Below, piece by piece: positions 16,877 to 25,278 of a stretch of 64,000 nucleotides of DNA; positions within the stretch are counted from its first letter, which is position 1; every line of letters begins with the position of its first letter. Source of the DNA: JAICMB01 sp035295125 (GTDB lineage Bacteria; Acidobacteriota; Terriglobia; Bryobacterales; Bryobacteraceae); NCBI GenBank assembly GCA_035295125.1, contig DATGJP010000068.1, forward strand, positions 202,966-266,965. The letters run 5' to 3'. The notes under the pieces were generated by a model. The model ran no database searches and was not told where the DNA came from. It saw only the letters and a list, made by a program, of their open reading frames with translations. The position numbers and the translations under genes are program-made.

Positions 16877-17479
16877 ATGCGAAGACGTTTTCTTACGTCC
16901 GCGGCAGGTGGCTTTTGCCTTGTGCTCGTCGCCTGCTCGGAACCCACCAAAACGACCACCAAGGAACCTGAAAAACCTGCCGAGCCAGAAACCGGCCGTT
17001 ACGCGTTTCAACAGATGTATCCCACGGCGCGGGCATGGGCCACCGACGCGATTCCAGTTCAGATGGAGAGCATCAATCTGCAGCAGGTGAAATCGTCGGA
17101 TGGAAAAGCCGGAGCGTGGGAAGCGATCTTCTACTCACCGTCTCTCGCCAAAGCAAGGATGTACACCTGGTCGGCCGTAGAAGCTGAGGGAAACCTGCAT
17201 AAAGGGGTTTTTGCCAGTGCTGAGCCTGGACTACGAAGTCCGAAAGCCTTCGAAATTGCGGCACTGCGGACGGATTCCGACGCGGCGTATAAGACGGCAG
17301 TAGAGAAGAGCGCCGAATTCGTCAAGAAGCATCCGGACATGCCTGTGTTTTTCGTTCTCGAGATGACCAATCGCTTCCCGAATCTAGCGTGGCGCATTGT
17401 CTGGGGCACGTCGATAGCATCGAGCGAATATTCTGTTTTCGTGGACGCCACCACAGGGGAGTATCTGACCAAGGTCTAA
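16877..17479 (+). CDS. Putative lipoprotein, unknown function
   Basis: 200 residues. The N-terminus RRRFLTSAAGGFCLVLVAC ends in a lipobox (LVAC), with Cys near residue 20 as the likely lipid-bearing residue. A Pro/Glu/Thr-rich linker follows. The mature domain alternates strands and ends in SSEYSVFVDATTGEYLTKV, reminiscent of PepSY-like ends. It stands 18 bases after the M28 gene and 4 bases before the MscS gene. I do not recognise the family. Confidence 0.6.
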   Translation: MRRRFLTSAAGGFCLVLVACSEPTKTTTKEPEKPAEPETGRYAFQQMYPTARAWATDAIPVQMESINLQQVKSSDGKAGAWEAIFYSPSLAKARMYTWSAVEAEGNLHKGVFASAEPGLRSPKAFEIAALRTDSDAAYKTAVEKSAEFVKKHPDMPVFFVLEMTNRFPNLAWRIVWGTSIASSEYSVFVDATTGEYLTKV

Positions 17480-17483
17480 GCAA

Positions 17484-19193
17484 ATGCGGTCTCACAGGCA
17501 GTCACGGGTGGCCAACCTGGTGGCGCTCGCCTTGGCGATCCTGTTGGCCGGCTGCATTGTGGCCTGGTATTGGACTCGGGGCGCCACCACGACACCCGCC
17601 AAAGCGACCGCGACAGCATCGTTGATCGACGAGCGGCTGCTTCAGACGGCTCACCAGTTAGCGTCGCAAGCCGACACCGCTGACGAGCAGGCTTGCGTCC
17701 GCGACGCGCTTCGGCTCGCGGACCATGAGTTGGACCAGGCGTTTGCTACCGCGTTGCGAAGCGCGACGGCGAGCACCCCTCCGAAGGCCGGCCCTGCGAA
17801 ACAACTGGCGGATCGAATCGAGAAGTTCAAGGCGAGAGTCGCCGCTGACCAGGCACGCCTCGCGAACGTGTCCAAGGGGGACGATTCCGACCAGGTCGAC
17901 CTGGCTAAGGCGCAACTCGCGCTCGACCAGGACGAACTGGATGATGCTCAGCAGGACCTGGCCCGGCAGGGTGGTGATCAGCGAGCCAACGTCCAGCAGG
18001 CGCTGCAACAGCATGAGGCGGCTCAGCAGGATGCTCAGCTACCCAAACCGGCGGCGGCTGCGCCCGCGGGCACCCTGAGCGAACAAGTGCGGCTTTGGCT
18101 GGCGTTGGGGAGCCGCGATGCGCAACTAAACGATGCCCGCCAGCAGGCATCGGCCAAAGCTGCTACGCTGACGCGCGAGCACGATGCTTTGGAGAAGCCT
18201 TCGGCGCCTCAGCCTGCCGAAGATGATACGGACGCCGCCGAGACCATTGCACGCCTCCGTATCCTTTCGGATCAGCACAAAACTCTCGCGGAATTGGACA
18301 AGCGCATCCAGGACTGCCAACAACTCGCCACGGCGTACCAGCATTGGGACGACCTGGTTCAGAATCGCCGCCGGGGAATCCTGCACCTCATGCTGGCCTC
18401 GTTTGGCGCTGCCCTGGGAGTGCTATTGGCCGTAGTATTGATCGACCGGTCGATTCGGCATGCGTTCAGCCGCCAGACCGACCCGCGCCGCCTCCATCAA
18501 CTGCGCGTGATGGCAACGGTCGGGGTTCAGGCAGTGGGTGCCATGCTCATTGTCGTGATCGCCTTTGGCCCGCCCAACCAGCTTTCAACGATCATAGGCT
18601 TCTCGACCGCCGGCTTGACAATCGCATTGAAGGATTTCATCGTGGCGTTCTTCGGTTGGTTCGCACTCATGGGTAAGAACGGAATCAGAATCGGCGACTG
18701 GGTGGAGATCAACGGCATCGGCGGCGAGGTGATTGAAATCGGGATCTTCAAGACGGTCCTGCTCGAGATGGGGAATTGGACGAACACGGGACATCCGACG
18801 GGCCGTCACGTCGCCTTCATGAACAGCTTCGCCATTGAGAACCACTATTTCAATTTCTCAACGGCCGGCCAGTGGCTGTGGGACGAGCTGCTGATCACTT
18901 TGCCGATGACCGGCAATCCCTACCAGACGGCGCAACGAATTCGCGACGTGGTGGAGCAGGAAACCGAGGTCGACGCACGCGAGGCAGAGCGCGATTGGGA
19001 TCGGGTGACGCATCAGTACGGCACCCGCGCATTCTCGGCGAAGCCTGTCGCCGACCTGCGGCCGTCAGTCAATGGTCTGGACGTCGCGGTGCGGTACATC
19101 ACCCGGGCTCCCCAGCGCTACGAGGTCAAATCACGCCTGTTTCAGGTGATCGTGGATCTTCTCCACGGGACAACGGCCGCGGCGCCGGCTTAG
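17484..19193 (+). CDS. MscS-family mechanosensitive channel with long soluble N-terminus
   Basis: 569 residues. A first membrane helix (VANLVALALAILLAGCIVAW) at about residues 8-28 is followed by some 260 residues rich in Asp, Gln, Ala and Lys with heptad-like spacing, a probable periplasmic coiled coil. Transmembrane helices lie near 295-315, 340-360 and 370-395. The MscS core follows: TAGLTIALKDFIVAFFGWFA (pore-lining), GKNGIRIGDWVEINGIGGEV and IGIFKTVLLEM. MscS channels release solutes on hypo-osmotic shock. The long coiled coil is larger than in basic MscS and recalls the extended N-termini of MscK-like proteins. Confidence 0.85.
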   Translation: MRSHRQSRVANLVALALAILLAGCIVAWYWTRGATTTPAKATATASLIDERLLQTAHQLASQADTADEQACVRDALRLADHELDQAFATALRSATASTPPKAGPAKQLADRIEKFKARVAADQARLANVSKGDDSDQVDLAKAQLALDQDELDDAQQDLARQGGDQRANVQQALQQHEAAQQDAQLPKPAAAAPAGTLSEQVRLWLALGSRDAQLNDARQQASAKAATLTREHDALEKPSAPQPAEDDTDAAETIARLRILSDQHKTLAELDKRIQDCQQLATAYQHWDDLVQNRRRGILHLMLASFGAALGVLLAVVLIDRSIRHAFSRQTDPRRLHQLRVMATVGVQAVGAMLIVVIAFGPPNQLSTIIGFSTAGLTIALKDFIVAFFGWFALMGKNGIRIGDWVEINGIGGEVIEIGIFKTVLLEMGNWTNTGHPTGRHVAFMNSFAIENHYFNFSTAGQWLWDELLITLPMTGNPYQTAQRIRDVVEQETEVDAREAERDWDRVTHQYGTRAFSAKPVADLRPSVNGLDVAVRYITRAPQRYEVKSRLFQVIVDLLHGTTAAAPA

Positions 19194-19197
19194 AAAC

Positions 19198-21081
19198 TTG
19201 AAACGGGCTCAGCGGGTATTGTTCGTTCTGGCGAGCTGCGCCGTGGCTGTCTATTTTCTGGCGCTGACGCACAAAGCTTTGCAGGGGTATTTTTCCACTG
19301 ACGACAGCATGAATCTGTACGTCTCCTGGTATCCATCCCTTTTCAGCCTGATCAAGGCGAACTTCCTGTTCTTCCTGAACTCGCCGTTCTATCGTCCGAT
19401 GGGGAGCGCGTGGTATCGCATCATGTTCTTCGTCGCGGGCTACCATCCCGAGGCGTTCCACGCGGTGAACCTGGTCATCCTGATGATAAATATCTGGCTG
19501 ACTTACGAACTTGCCTCGCGGCTGTCGGATTCGCGGGAAACTGGGGCGCTCGCCGCGCTGCTGATCGCTTATCAGCCGGCGTTCGCAGGCCTATATTTCG
19601 ATACCGCATACATCTACGACGTCTTGTGTTTCGGCTTCTTTCTCGCAGCCCTTCTGGTGTATGGTGGCGCAGGCGGTTTCGCCGGCGCGCTCACGGTGAA
19701 GCTGAAACGGGGCGTCCAGGCGAGTGCCGAGACCTCGAGACAAGGTCTGTTTCTCCACAGGCAGGCGAAACCGCCTGCTTCACCCTTCCACAGCATCCAA
19801 GTCACAGGGCAAGCCCGCTTCCTTCTTTGTGTATTGTGTGTATGCGGGCTCAATTCGAAGGAAATGGCGCTTACGCTGCCCATCTGCCTGGCGCTTTACG
19901 AACTGCTGTACAGACCCGCGCCGAGGAACTGGAGAATCCCGCTCATCACCGGTGGCCTGACCATTCTACTCGTCGCAGGACGCGCGCTTGACCGTCATTC
20001 GCTACTGGCGCTGGAAGGATACCAACCGGTCCTCACCTGGAATCGCTTCATGGAAACGAGCGCCGGATTTCTCACCAACCTGTTTGACGAGAAACTGCAT
20101 TTCTCAACCATCGCGGTATTGCTGTTCTGGGTGGCAACGCTGTTGTTGGCATGGGTCACAAGATCGAGGGCCCTACGGTTCGCCTGGCTATTCGCGATCG
20201 TTACGCCGCTGCCGGTCGCATTCCTGACGCCCCGAGGCGGCCCGCAGTATTACATCCCGCTATTTGGGTGGGTACTTTACTTTGCCACCCTGTTAGTCGA
20301 CGGCACTCGCTCGTTGTTCGGCGAGCGTCTGTTCTATGCGCGCGCAATATCCTTGTTCTCCGTTGTCATGCTGCTCTCCGTCATAGCCTTCCGGGGAACC
20401 GGCTGGAAGGACGTCACCACTGTCTCCGAAGAAGGCGAAGCCTTGCGTTCGTCCGTTGATCAATTCCACGCCTTGCATCCGGCGCTGCGACCCGGCGCGC
20501 GTATCCTTTTCATCGACGACCCGCTTCCCAAACATCGCGACGATCTGCCGTTTCTGCTCCGGCTGCGGTATCGCGATCCCAGCCTGATCGCCGACAGCGT
20601 GAAAAGGATGAGCGTAAAGCCCACCGCGCAGGAATTCGCATCGTACGACTACGTCCTCGACTGCGACGCCGGCCACCTGTTCGACCGCCACCCGAATGGC
20701 ACCCGTCCGGGTCCGACGATTGCGCTGGAGTGGGGCCATCCTGCTGTCTTTCACGCGGACTGGACGCCAGTGACATCCGATCGTCCGGCCAAGCCAGGCG
20801 AGGATCTTATCGGCAAGGCGTCCGATCTGGGCGCGACCGAGCCTCTAGTCGCGGCAGCCACACCTTTCCCGAAGGACCCGCTCCTGAACGTCGTCGCACC
20901 GGTTGAAGTGCGCGTCGGTGGTTCAATTGCCGCGGTGAACCTCAAGGTCGGCTGGCCGGAAGCCGTGAATCTTTATCGCCTCGACTTTCGCGTGCCCTTC
21001 AGCGCGCCGCGCGGCAACCAACCCGTTCAACTCACGGTCAACAGCCAGACAGGCCCGGCCGTTCCGATCGCCGTGAAATAG
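19198..21081 (+). CDS. Polytopic membrane protein, GT39/ArnT-like, carrying an in-frame repeat insertion
   Basis: 627 residues from a TTG 4 bases after the MscS gene. Many hydrophobic segments lie between residues 8 and 420, with a soluble C-terminal domain. The layout (FSTDDSMNLYVSWYPSLF, FYRPMGSAWYR, then NSKEMALTLPICLALYELLY) resembles glycosyltransferase-like membrane proteins of the PMT/ArnT group that use polyprenyl-linked sugars. Catalytic acids cannot be assigned surely. Between residues about 156 and 203 a hydrophilic, Pro/Arg/Lys-rich stretch interrupts two membrane helices. It coincides exactly with a palindromic repeat (see repeat at 19660), so it looks like an insertion that kept the frame. 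Confidence 0.65.
   Translation: MKRAQRVLFVLASCAVAVYFLALTHKALQGYFSTDDSMNLYVSWYPSLFSLIKANFLFFLNSPFYRPMGSAWYRIMFFVAGYHPEAFHAVNLVILMINIWLTYELASRLSDSRETGALAALLIAYQPAFAGLYFDTAYIYDVLCFGFFLAALLVYGGAGGFAGALTVKLKRGVQASAETSRQGLFLHRQAKPPASPFHSIQVTGQARFLLCVLCVCGLNSKEMALTLPICLALYELLYRPAPRNWRIPLITGGLTILLVAGRALDRHSLLALEGYQPVLTWNRFMETSAGFLTNLFDEKLHFSTIAVLLFWVATLLLAWVTRSRALRFAWLFAIVTPLPVAFLTPRGGPQYYIPLFGWVLYFATLLVDGTRSLFGERLFYARAISLFSVVMLLSVIAFRGTGWKDVTTVSEEGEALRSSVDQFHALHPALRPGARILFIDDPLPKHRDDLPFLLRLRYRDPSLIADSVKRMSVKPTAQEFASYDYVLDCDAGHLFDRHPNGTRPGPTIALEWGHPAVFHADWTPVTSDRPAKPGEDLIGKASDLGATEPLVAAATPFPKDPLLNVVAPVEVRVGGSIAAVNLKVGWPEAVNLYRLDFRVPFSAPRGNQPVQLTVNSQTGPAVPIAVK
19660..19795 (+). repeat. Dispersed palindromic repeat, copy 1, inside a coding frame
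   Basis: A perfect 15-base inverted repeat bounds the element: GCAGGCGGTTTCGCC at 19669-19683 and its complement at 19764-19778. Outside the right arm follows TTCACCCTTCCACAG, which recurs (with small changes) beside the other copies. The left outer edge TGGTGGCGCAGG matches the outer edge of copy 2. The interior of about 80 bases is not shared with copy 2. It lies within the GT39-like gene and is read through. Confidence 0.7.
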
Positions 21082-21092
21082 TTTCAATCGGC

Positions 21093-21115
21093 TAGAATAC
21101 CCGAAATAGGAGATT
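21093..21115 (+). promoter_or_regulatory. Possible -10 element and ribosome site of the S10 peptidase
   Basis: TAGAAT at 21093-21098 could be a -10 hexamer. TAGGAGA just after 21106 is a strong ribosome site 7 bases before the TTG at 21119; no ATG alternative is equally placed, so the ribosome site decides the TTG start. A matching -35 is not evident. Confidence 0.4.
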
Positions 21116-21118
21116 TTC

Positions 21119-22687
21119 TTGTCACGAATTCACCTCGCCACCCTTGTCTTATTCTTTGGAGCCTTTTCCATCGCCTCAGCACAACGCGCACGGTCGAATG
21201 AAGCGCCGCCGCCATCCGCAACTGAAGAAACCGTAACTCCGATTCCGCCGGAAACCAACTCGACGACCGATCACGAGATGACACTCGACGGCAAAACCCT
21301 GCGCTATGCGGCAACCGCCGGGAATTTGCTGGTCACCGGAGATGATGAGAAGCCGAACGGCAGCTTCTTTTACGTCGCATACACTTTGCACGGCGTGAGC
21401 GACCTGCGCACCCGGCCGGTCACGTTCCTCTACAACGGAGGCCCCGGTTCGGCAAGCCTGTGGCTGCATATGGGCTCGGTGGGTCCGATGCGCGTCGTCA
21501 CGTCCAGTCCGGCGGCAACCGGCGGAGGGCCTTACCAGATTGTCCCGAACCAATACACGCTGCTCGACAAGACGGACCTCGTTTTCGTGGACGCGATGGG
21601 CACCGGGTTTTCACGACCGGTCGGTAAGGGCACGATTAAGAACTTCGCGGGCGCCGATCAGGACGTTCAGGGTTTCGCGCACTTTATCCAGCGCTACGTC
21701 TCAGTCAACCATCGTTGGAATTCGCCAAAGTTCCTGTTTGGCGAATCCTACGGCACGACGCGCTCCGCCGCGCTTGTGGATGCGCTCGAAAACGGGGGTA
21801 TGGCGTTCAACGGCGTCGTCCTGATGTCGACCATCCTCAACTACTTCACGATGGCACCCGGCACCGACACGGTCTTCATCGGCAACCTGCCGTCTTACGC
21901 CGCCATCGCCTGGTATTACGAGAAGGTGCAGCGCAAGGGTCGCGAAGAGAAGGCTTTTCTCGACGAGGTTCGCGCGTTCGCCCGCGGCCCGTATTCCGAG
22001 GCTCTGGCGCAGGGGCACAATCTACCCCAAGCCCAGGCCGATGCCATCGCGGCGAAGCTAGCCGGCTACACGGGATTGAGCGTGCAGTACATCAAAGAAT
22101 CGAATCTGCGAGTCAGCCCGACTCGTTTCCGTAAGGAACTGCTGCGCGATCAACGAATGATCGTGGGACGTTACGATGCGCGGTTCGAAGGAACCGACAC
22201 GGATGCCGCCGGCGAGAACCCTGGCTATGATCCGTCGAGCACCGGTATCACGGGAGCTTTTGTGTCTGTGTTTCAGGATTATCTCGATCGGGATCTGAAA
22301 TACACCAGCAAGGAAACCTACCTGCCGCGCGGCCCGAACGTGAATCAATTCTGGGACCACACACACCGTGCGCCAGGTGGCGGACCCGGGCAGGGTCAAG
22401 GCCAGCCGATGCGCGATATCTACGTGGCGGGTGACCTTGCCGATGCCATGCGCAAGAATCCGCACTTGAAGGTGTTCTCGGCCAACGGTCTATTCGATCT
22501 CGCGACGCCGTTCTTCATCACCGAATACGACCTGGCTCACATGGAGCTCGAGCCGAAGCTGCGCGGCAATATCGAATTCGCGTACTATCACTCGGGTCAC
22601 ATGATCTACCTCAACGTTGATGCGTTGAAGCAGCTCAAGACCGATTTGTCGGGCTTCTACGCACGGGCTGTCGAAGCCGGAATGTAG
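21119..22687 (+). CDS. Secreted serine carboxypeptidase (family S10)
   Basis: 522 residues from TTG. Signal peptide 1-21 (IHLATLVLFFGAFSIASA). S10 family features: FLYNGGPGSASLWLHMGSVGP near residue 100 (oxyanion region), LVFVDAMGTGFSRP near 158, and the catalytic Ser in FGESYGTTRSA near residue 209. The Asp in NGLFDLATPF lies near 459 and the His in YHSGHMIYL near 490. The enzyme removes C-terminal residues from peptides outside the cytoplasm. Its last 31 bases overlap the 3' end of the convergent glucose-6-phosphate dehydrogenase gene. Confidence 0.92.
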   Translation: MSRIHLATLVLFFGAFSIASAQRARSNEAPPPSATEETVTPIPPETNSTTDHEMTLDGKTLRYAATAGNLLVTGDDEKPNGSFFYVAYTLHGVSDLRTRPVTFLYNGGPGSASLWLHMGSVGPMRVVTSSPAATGGGPYQIVPNQYTLLDKTDLVFVDAMGTGFSRPVGKGTIKNFAGADQDVQGFAHFIQRYVSVNHRWNSPKFLFGESYGTTRSAALVDALENGGMAFNGVVLMSTILNYFTMAPGTDTVFIGNLPSYAAIAWYYEKVQRKGREEKAFLDEVRAFARGPYSEALAQGHNLPQAQADAIAAKLAGYTGLSVQYIKESNLRVSPTRFRKELLRDQRMIVGRYDARFEGTDTDAAGENPGYDPSSTGITGAFVSVFQDYLDRDLKYTSKETYLPRGPNVNQFWDHTHRAPGGGPGQGQGQPMRDIYVAGDLADAMRKNPHLKVFSANGLFDLATPFFITEYDLAHMELEPKLRGNIEFAYYHSGHMIYLNVDALKQLKTDLSGFYARAVEAGM

Positions 22688-24207
22688 GGCGCCGCGCCTT
22701 GCAGGTTGCGCCATTGCCGGCGATCGCGAGCGAGCAGGTCGTCGGCTTCTTTCGGTCCCCAGGATCCCGCGGCATAATTCGGAAAATGACGCGCCGGCAG
22801 CGCTTTCCAAACATCGAGGACCGGCGCGACCACACTCCAGCCGGCCTCCACCATGTCGGCGCGCTGGAACAGCGTTGCATCGCCAATCATGCAGTCGTAG
22901 AGCAGCCGCTCGTACCCGGTGCTGGGTTCATTGCCGAAGTAGTCCGAGTAGCGGAAATCCATGTTTACCGAACCGAGGTCAACCAACGGTCCGGGAACCT
23001 TCGCGCCGAAGCTGAGAGAAATGCCCTCGTCGGGCTGAATGTGAAGCACGAGAAGGTTCGGCGTCAGGCGCTCGACAGGAGTCTCCCGGAAAAGAACGAA
23101 CGGCGCGCGCCGGAATTGGATCGCGATCTCCGTCACCCGTTTGGCCATTCGTTTCCCGGTGCGAATGTAAAACGGCACATCGGCCCACCGCCAGTTGTCG
23201 ATGGATAACTTCAAGGCGACGAAGGTCTCCGTATGAGAATCCGGCGCCACGTTCGGCTCCGATCGATAAGCCGTGACCGGGCTGCCGTCAACAGTACCAT
23301 CGTCATATTGCCCGCGGACCGCGCGCGTGAGGACATCTTCGGGAGATAGCGGTTGGATGGCGTGTAGAATCTTGGCCTGCTCGTCGCGAACCGCGTCGGC
23401 GTGAAACGAGACTGGCGGCTCCATTGCGGTCAGGGTGACTAATTGAAGAATGTGATTCGGCACCATGTCCCGCAACGCGCCGGCGTGATCGTAGTATCCG
23501 CCGCGCTGCTCGACGCCCAACGTTTCGCTCACCGTGATCTGCACGTGATCGATGTACCGGCGGTTCCAGATCGGCTCGAAAATACCATTGGCGAACCGGA
23601 AGACCAAGATGTTTTGCACCGTCTCTTTGCCAAGGTAATGATCGATACGGTAAATCTGGTTCTCGTTCAGTACCTTCTTGATCTCAGCGTTCAAGGACTG
23701 CGCGGATTCCAGGTCGCGGCCAAACGGCTTCTCGATAATGACGCGGCGCCAGTGACTGTTGCTCTCTTCAGCGAGGCCCGCCAGACCGAGTTGCTGCACG
23801 ACCTCGCCAAACAACGACGGCGTCGTAGCCAGGTAGTAGAAGTAATTACCGTGCGTACCATGCTTTTGGTCGGCTTGTGCCAACGCGGGCTTCAGCCGCT
23901 GGTACAACGTGGGATCGCGAAAGTCGCCGCTTATGTAGTAGAGCCGTTCTGTGAGCCAATCGCAAAACTGGCATTGCTCCGGCGCGCCTCCGAATTCGAC
24001 GAGATCCTTGCGCATCTGTTCCCGGAACTGGTCGTCCGTGAAAGCCTGGTTCGAGCAGCCGACCAGCGCGAAGTCCGCGGGCAGCAGTTTCTTCTTGGCC
24101 AGGTTGTAGAGTGCCGGGATCAGCTTACGCTTAGTAAGGTCTCCGGAAGCGCCGAAAATCACCAGAATGCAGGGATCGCCCGGCCGGCCGTGCTTCGATT
24201 CGCTCAT
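22657..24207 (-). CDS. zwf: Glucose-6-phosphate 1-dehydrogenase
   Basis: 516 residues from the ATG at 24207, which has GGGAGG 8 bases upstream; the frame is open further but overlaps the upstream gnd gene. NADP-binding IFGASGDLTKRKLIPALYNL near residue 15 and the active-site signature RIDHYLGKETVQN near 186-198 are intact. The enzyme oxidises glucose-6-phosphate to 6-phosphogluconolactone in the oxidative pentose phosphate pathway and makes NADPH. It follows gnd after 4 bases, so the two pathway dehydrogenases form an operon, with no lactonase gene beside them. Confidence 0.95.
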   Translation of the reverse strand: MSESKHGRPGDPCILVIFGASGDLTKRKLIPALYNLAKKKLLPADFALVGCSNQAFTDDQFREQMRKDLVEFGGAPEQCQFCDWLTERLYYISGDFRDPTLYQRLKPALAQADQKHGTHGNYFYYLATTPSLFGEVVQQLGLAGLAEESNSHWRRVIIEKPFGRDLESAQSLNAEIKKVLNENQIYRIDHYLGKETVQNILVFRFANGIFEPIWNRRYIDHVQITVSETLGVEQRGGYYDHAGALRDMVPNHILQLVTLTAMEPPVSFHADAVRDEQAKILHAIQPLSPEDVLTRAVRGQYDDGTVDGSPVTAYRSEPNVAPDSHTETFVALKLSIDNWRWADVPFYIRTGKRMAKRVTEIAIQFRRAPFVLFRETPVERLTPNLLVLHIQPDEGISLSFGAKVPGPLVDLGSVNMDFRYSDYFGNEPSTGYERLLYDCMIGDATLFQRADMVEAGWSVVAPVLDVWKALPARHFPNYAAGSWGPKEADDLLARDRRQWRNLQGAAPYIPASTARA

Positions 24208-24211
24208 CAGT

Positions 24212-25189
24212 TTAGCCTCCCGTGGGTTGTTCGACGTGCCCGCCGAATTTGTACCGCATCGCAGATAGCATTTTTTCGCCGAAGGTGTGCTGTTGGCGCG
24301 ATCGGAAACGCGCATACAGCGACGCGGCAAGCACCTCGGCCGGGACGGCTTCTTCCAGGGCGGCCTGGATAGTCCAGCGGCCCTCGCCGGAATCGTGCAC
24401 AAACCCGGTATAGTTTGCGAGTGACGGGTTCTCAGCGAGCGCCATCGCCGCGAGATCCAATAGCCAGGAGCTGATCACGCTGCCGTGACGCCACACTTCG
24501 GCAATCGCACCGAGGTCGAGGTCGTAGCGGCAGTCCTCCTGCAATTCCTTCGAGTTCGCATTGCGGAGAATATCGAATCCCTCCGCATAGGATTGCATGA
24601 CGCCGTATTCGATTCCGTTGTGAATCATCTTGACGAAGTGACCGGAACCGCTCGGACCGCAATAGATGTACCCTTGTTCCGCGGTTCCGGTCTGCCGCCC
24701 CGGCGTCACGGGAACATTGTCCTGGCCAGGGGCCAGCGTCCGGAAGATGGGATCAAGACGTTGGACTGCCGCGCTCGGCCCCCCAATCATCAGACAGTAG
24801 CCGCGCTCCAACCCCCACACGCCGCCACTGGTGCCAACGTCCAGGTAGTCAATGCCCTTCTCGGCGAGTTGCTTCGAACGGCGGACATCGTCTTTGAAAT
24901 AGGAATTGCCGCCATCGATTGCGGCGTCGCCCGACTCCATGTGTTTCGCGAGCGTGCCGACCATTTGCTCGGTTGGAGGCCCCGCGGGAACCATGACCCA
25001 AACAGCGCGAGGCTTGTCGAGCTTCGCGACCATATCCTCCACGTCCTTGGCTCCCGTGGCTCCCTCCTGCTCCAACTCACGAATGCGGGCGGCGTCGAGA
25101 TCGAACACGACGCAGGAGTGCCCACCACGCGTAAGGCGGCGGACCATATTCGCGCCCATGCGTCCCAGGCCGATCATTCCTAGCTGCAT
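24212..25189 (-). CDS. gnd: 6-phosphogluconate dehydrogenase, decarboxylating (short GndA-like form)
   Basis: 325 residues from the ATG at 25189 (GGAG ribosome site upstream). Rossmann motif MIGLGRMGANMVRRL starts at residue 4. The family signatures follow: IDGGNSYFKDDVRR near 97, LDVGTSGGVWGLERGYCLMI near 120, and KMIHNGIEYGVMQSYAEGFD near 182. The short length is that of the roughly 300-330 residue bacterial form, often NAD-preferring, rather than the 470-residue dimeric enzyme. It oxidises and decarboxylates 6-phosphogluconate to ribulose-5-phosphate. First gene of the gnd-zwf pair. Confidence 0.92.
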   Translation of the reverse strand: MQLGMIGLGRMGANMVRRLTRGGHSCVVFDLDAARIRELEQEGATGAKDVEDMVAKLDKPRAVWVMVPAGPPTEQMVGTLAKHMESGDAAIDGGNSYFKDDVRRSKQLAEKGIDYLDVGTSGGVWGLERGYCLMIGGPSAAVQRLDPIFRTLAPGQDNVPVTPGRQTGTAEQGYIYCGPSGSGHFVKMIHNGIEYGVMQSYAEGFDILRNANSKELQEDCRYDLDLGAIAEVWRHGSVISSWLLDLAAMALAENPSLANYTGFVHDSGEGRWTIQAALEEAVPAEVLAASLYARFRSRQQHTFGEKMLSAMRYKFGGHVEQPTGG

Positions 25190-25278
25190 ATGCTCCTTTC
25201 GGGGCGCGCGCGTGACCAATGCAAAGCGGCCCCTGATGAAGCGTAGCGCGACGGAGGAGGGTTTCGCTTGAACGCGCT

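Noticed and set aside
23443..24372. 309-codon plus-strand open frame
   Set aside because: Opposite zwf, which has the full enzyme signature; no ribosome site or recognised domain.
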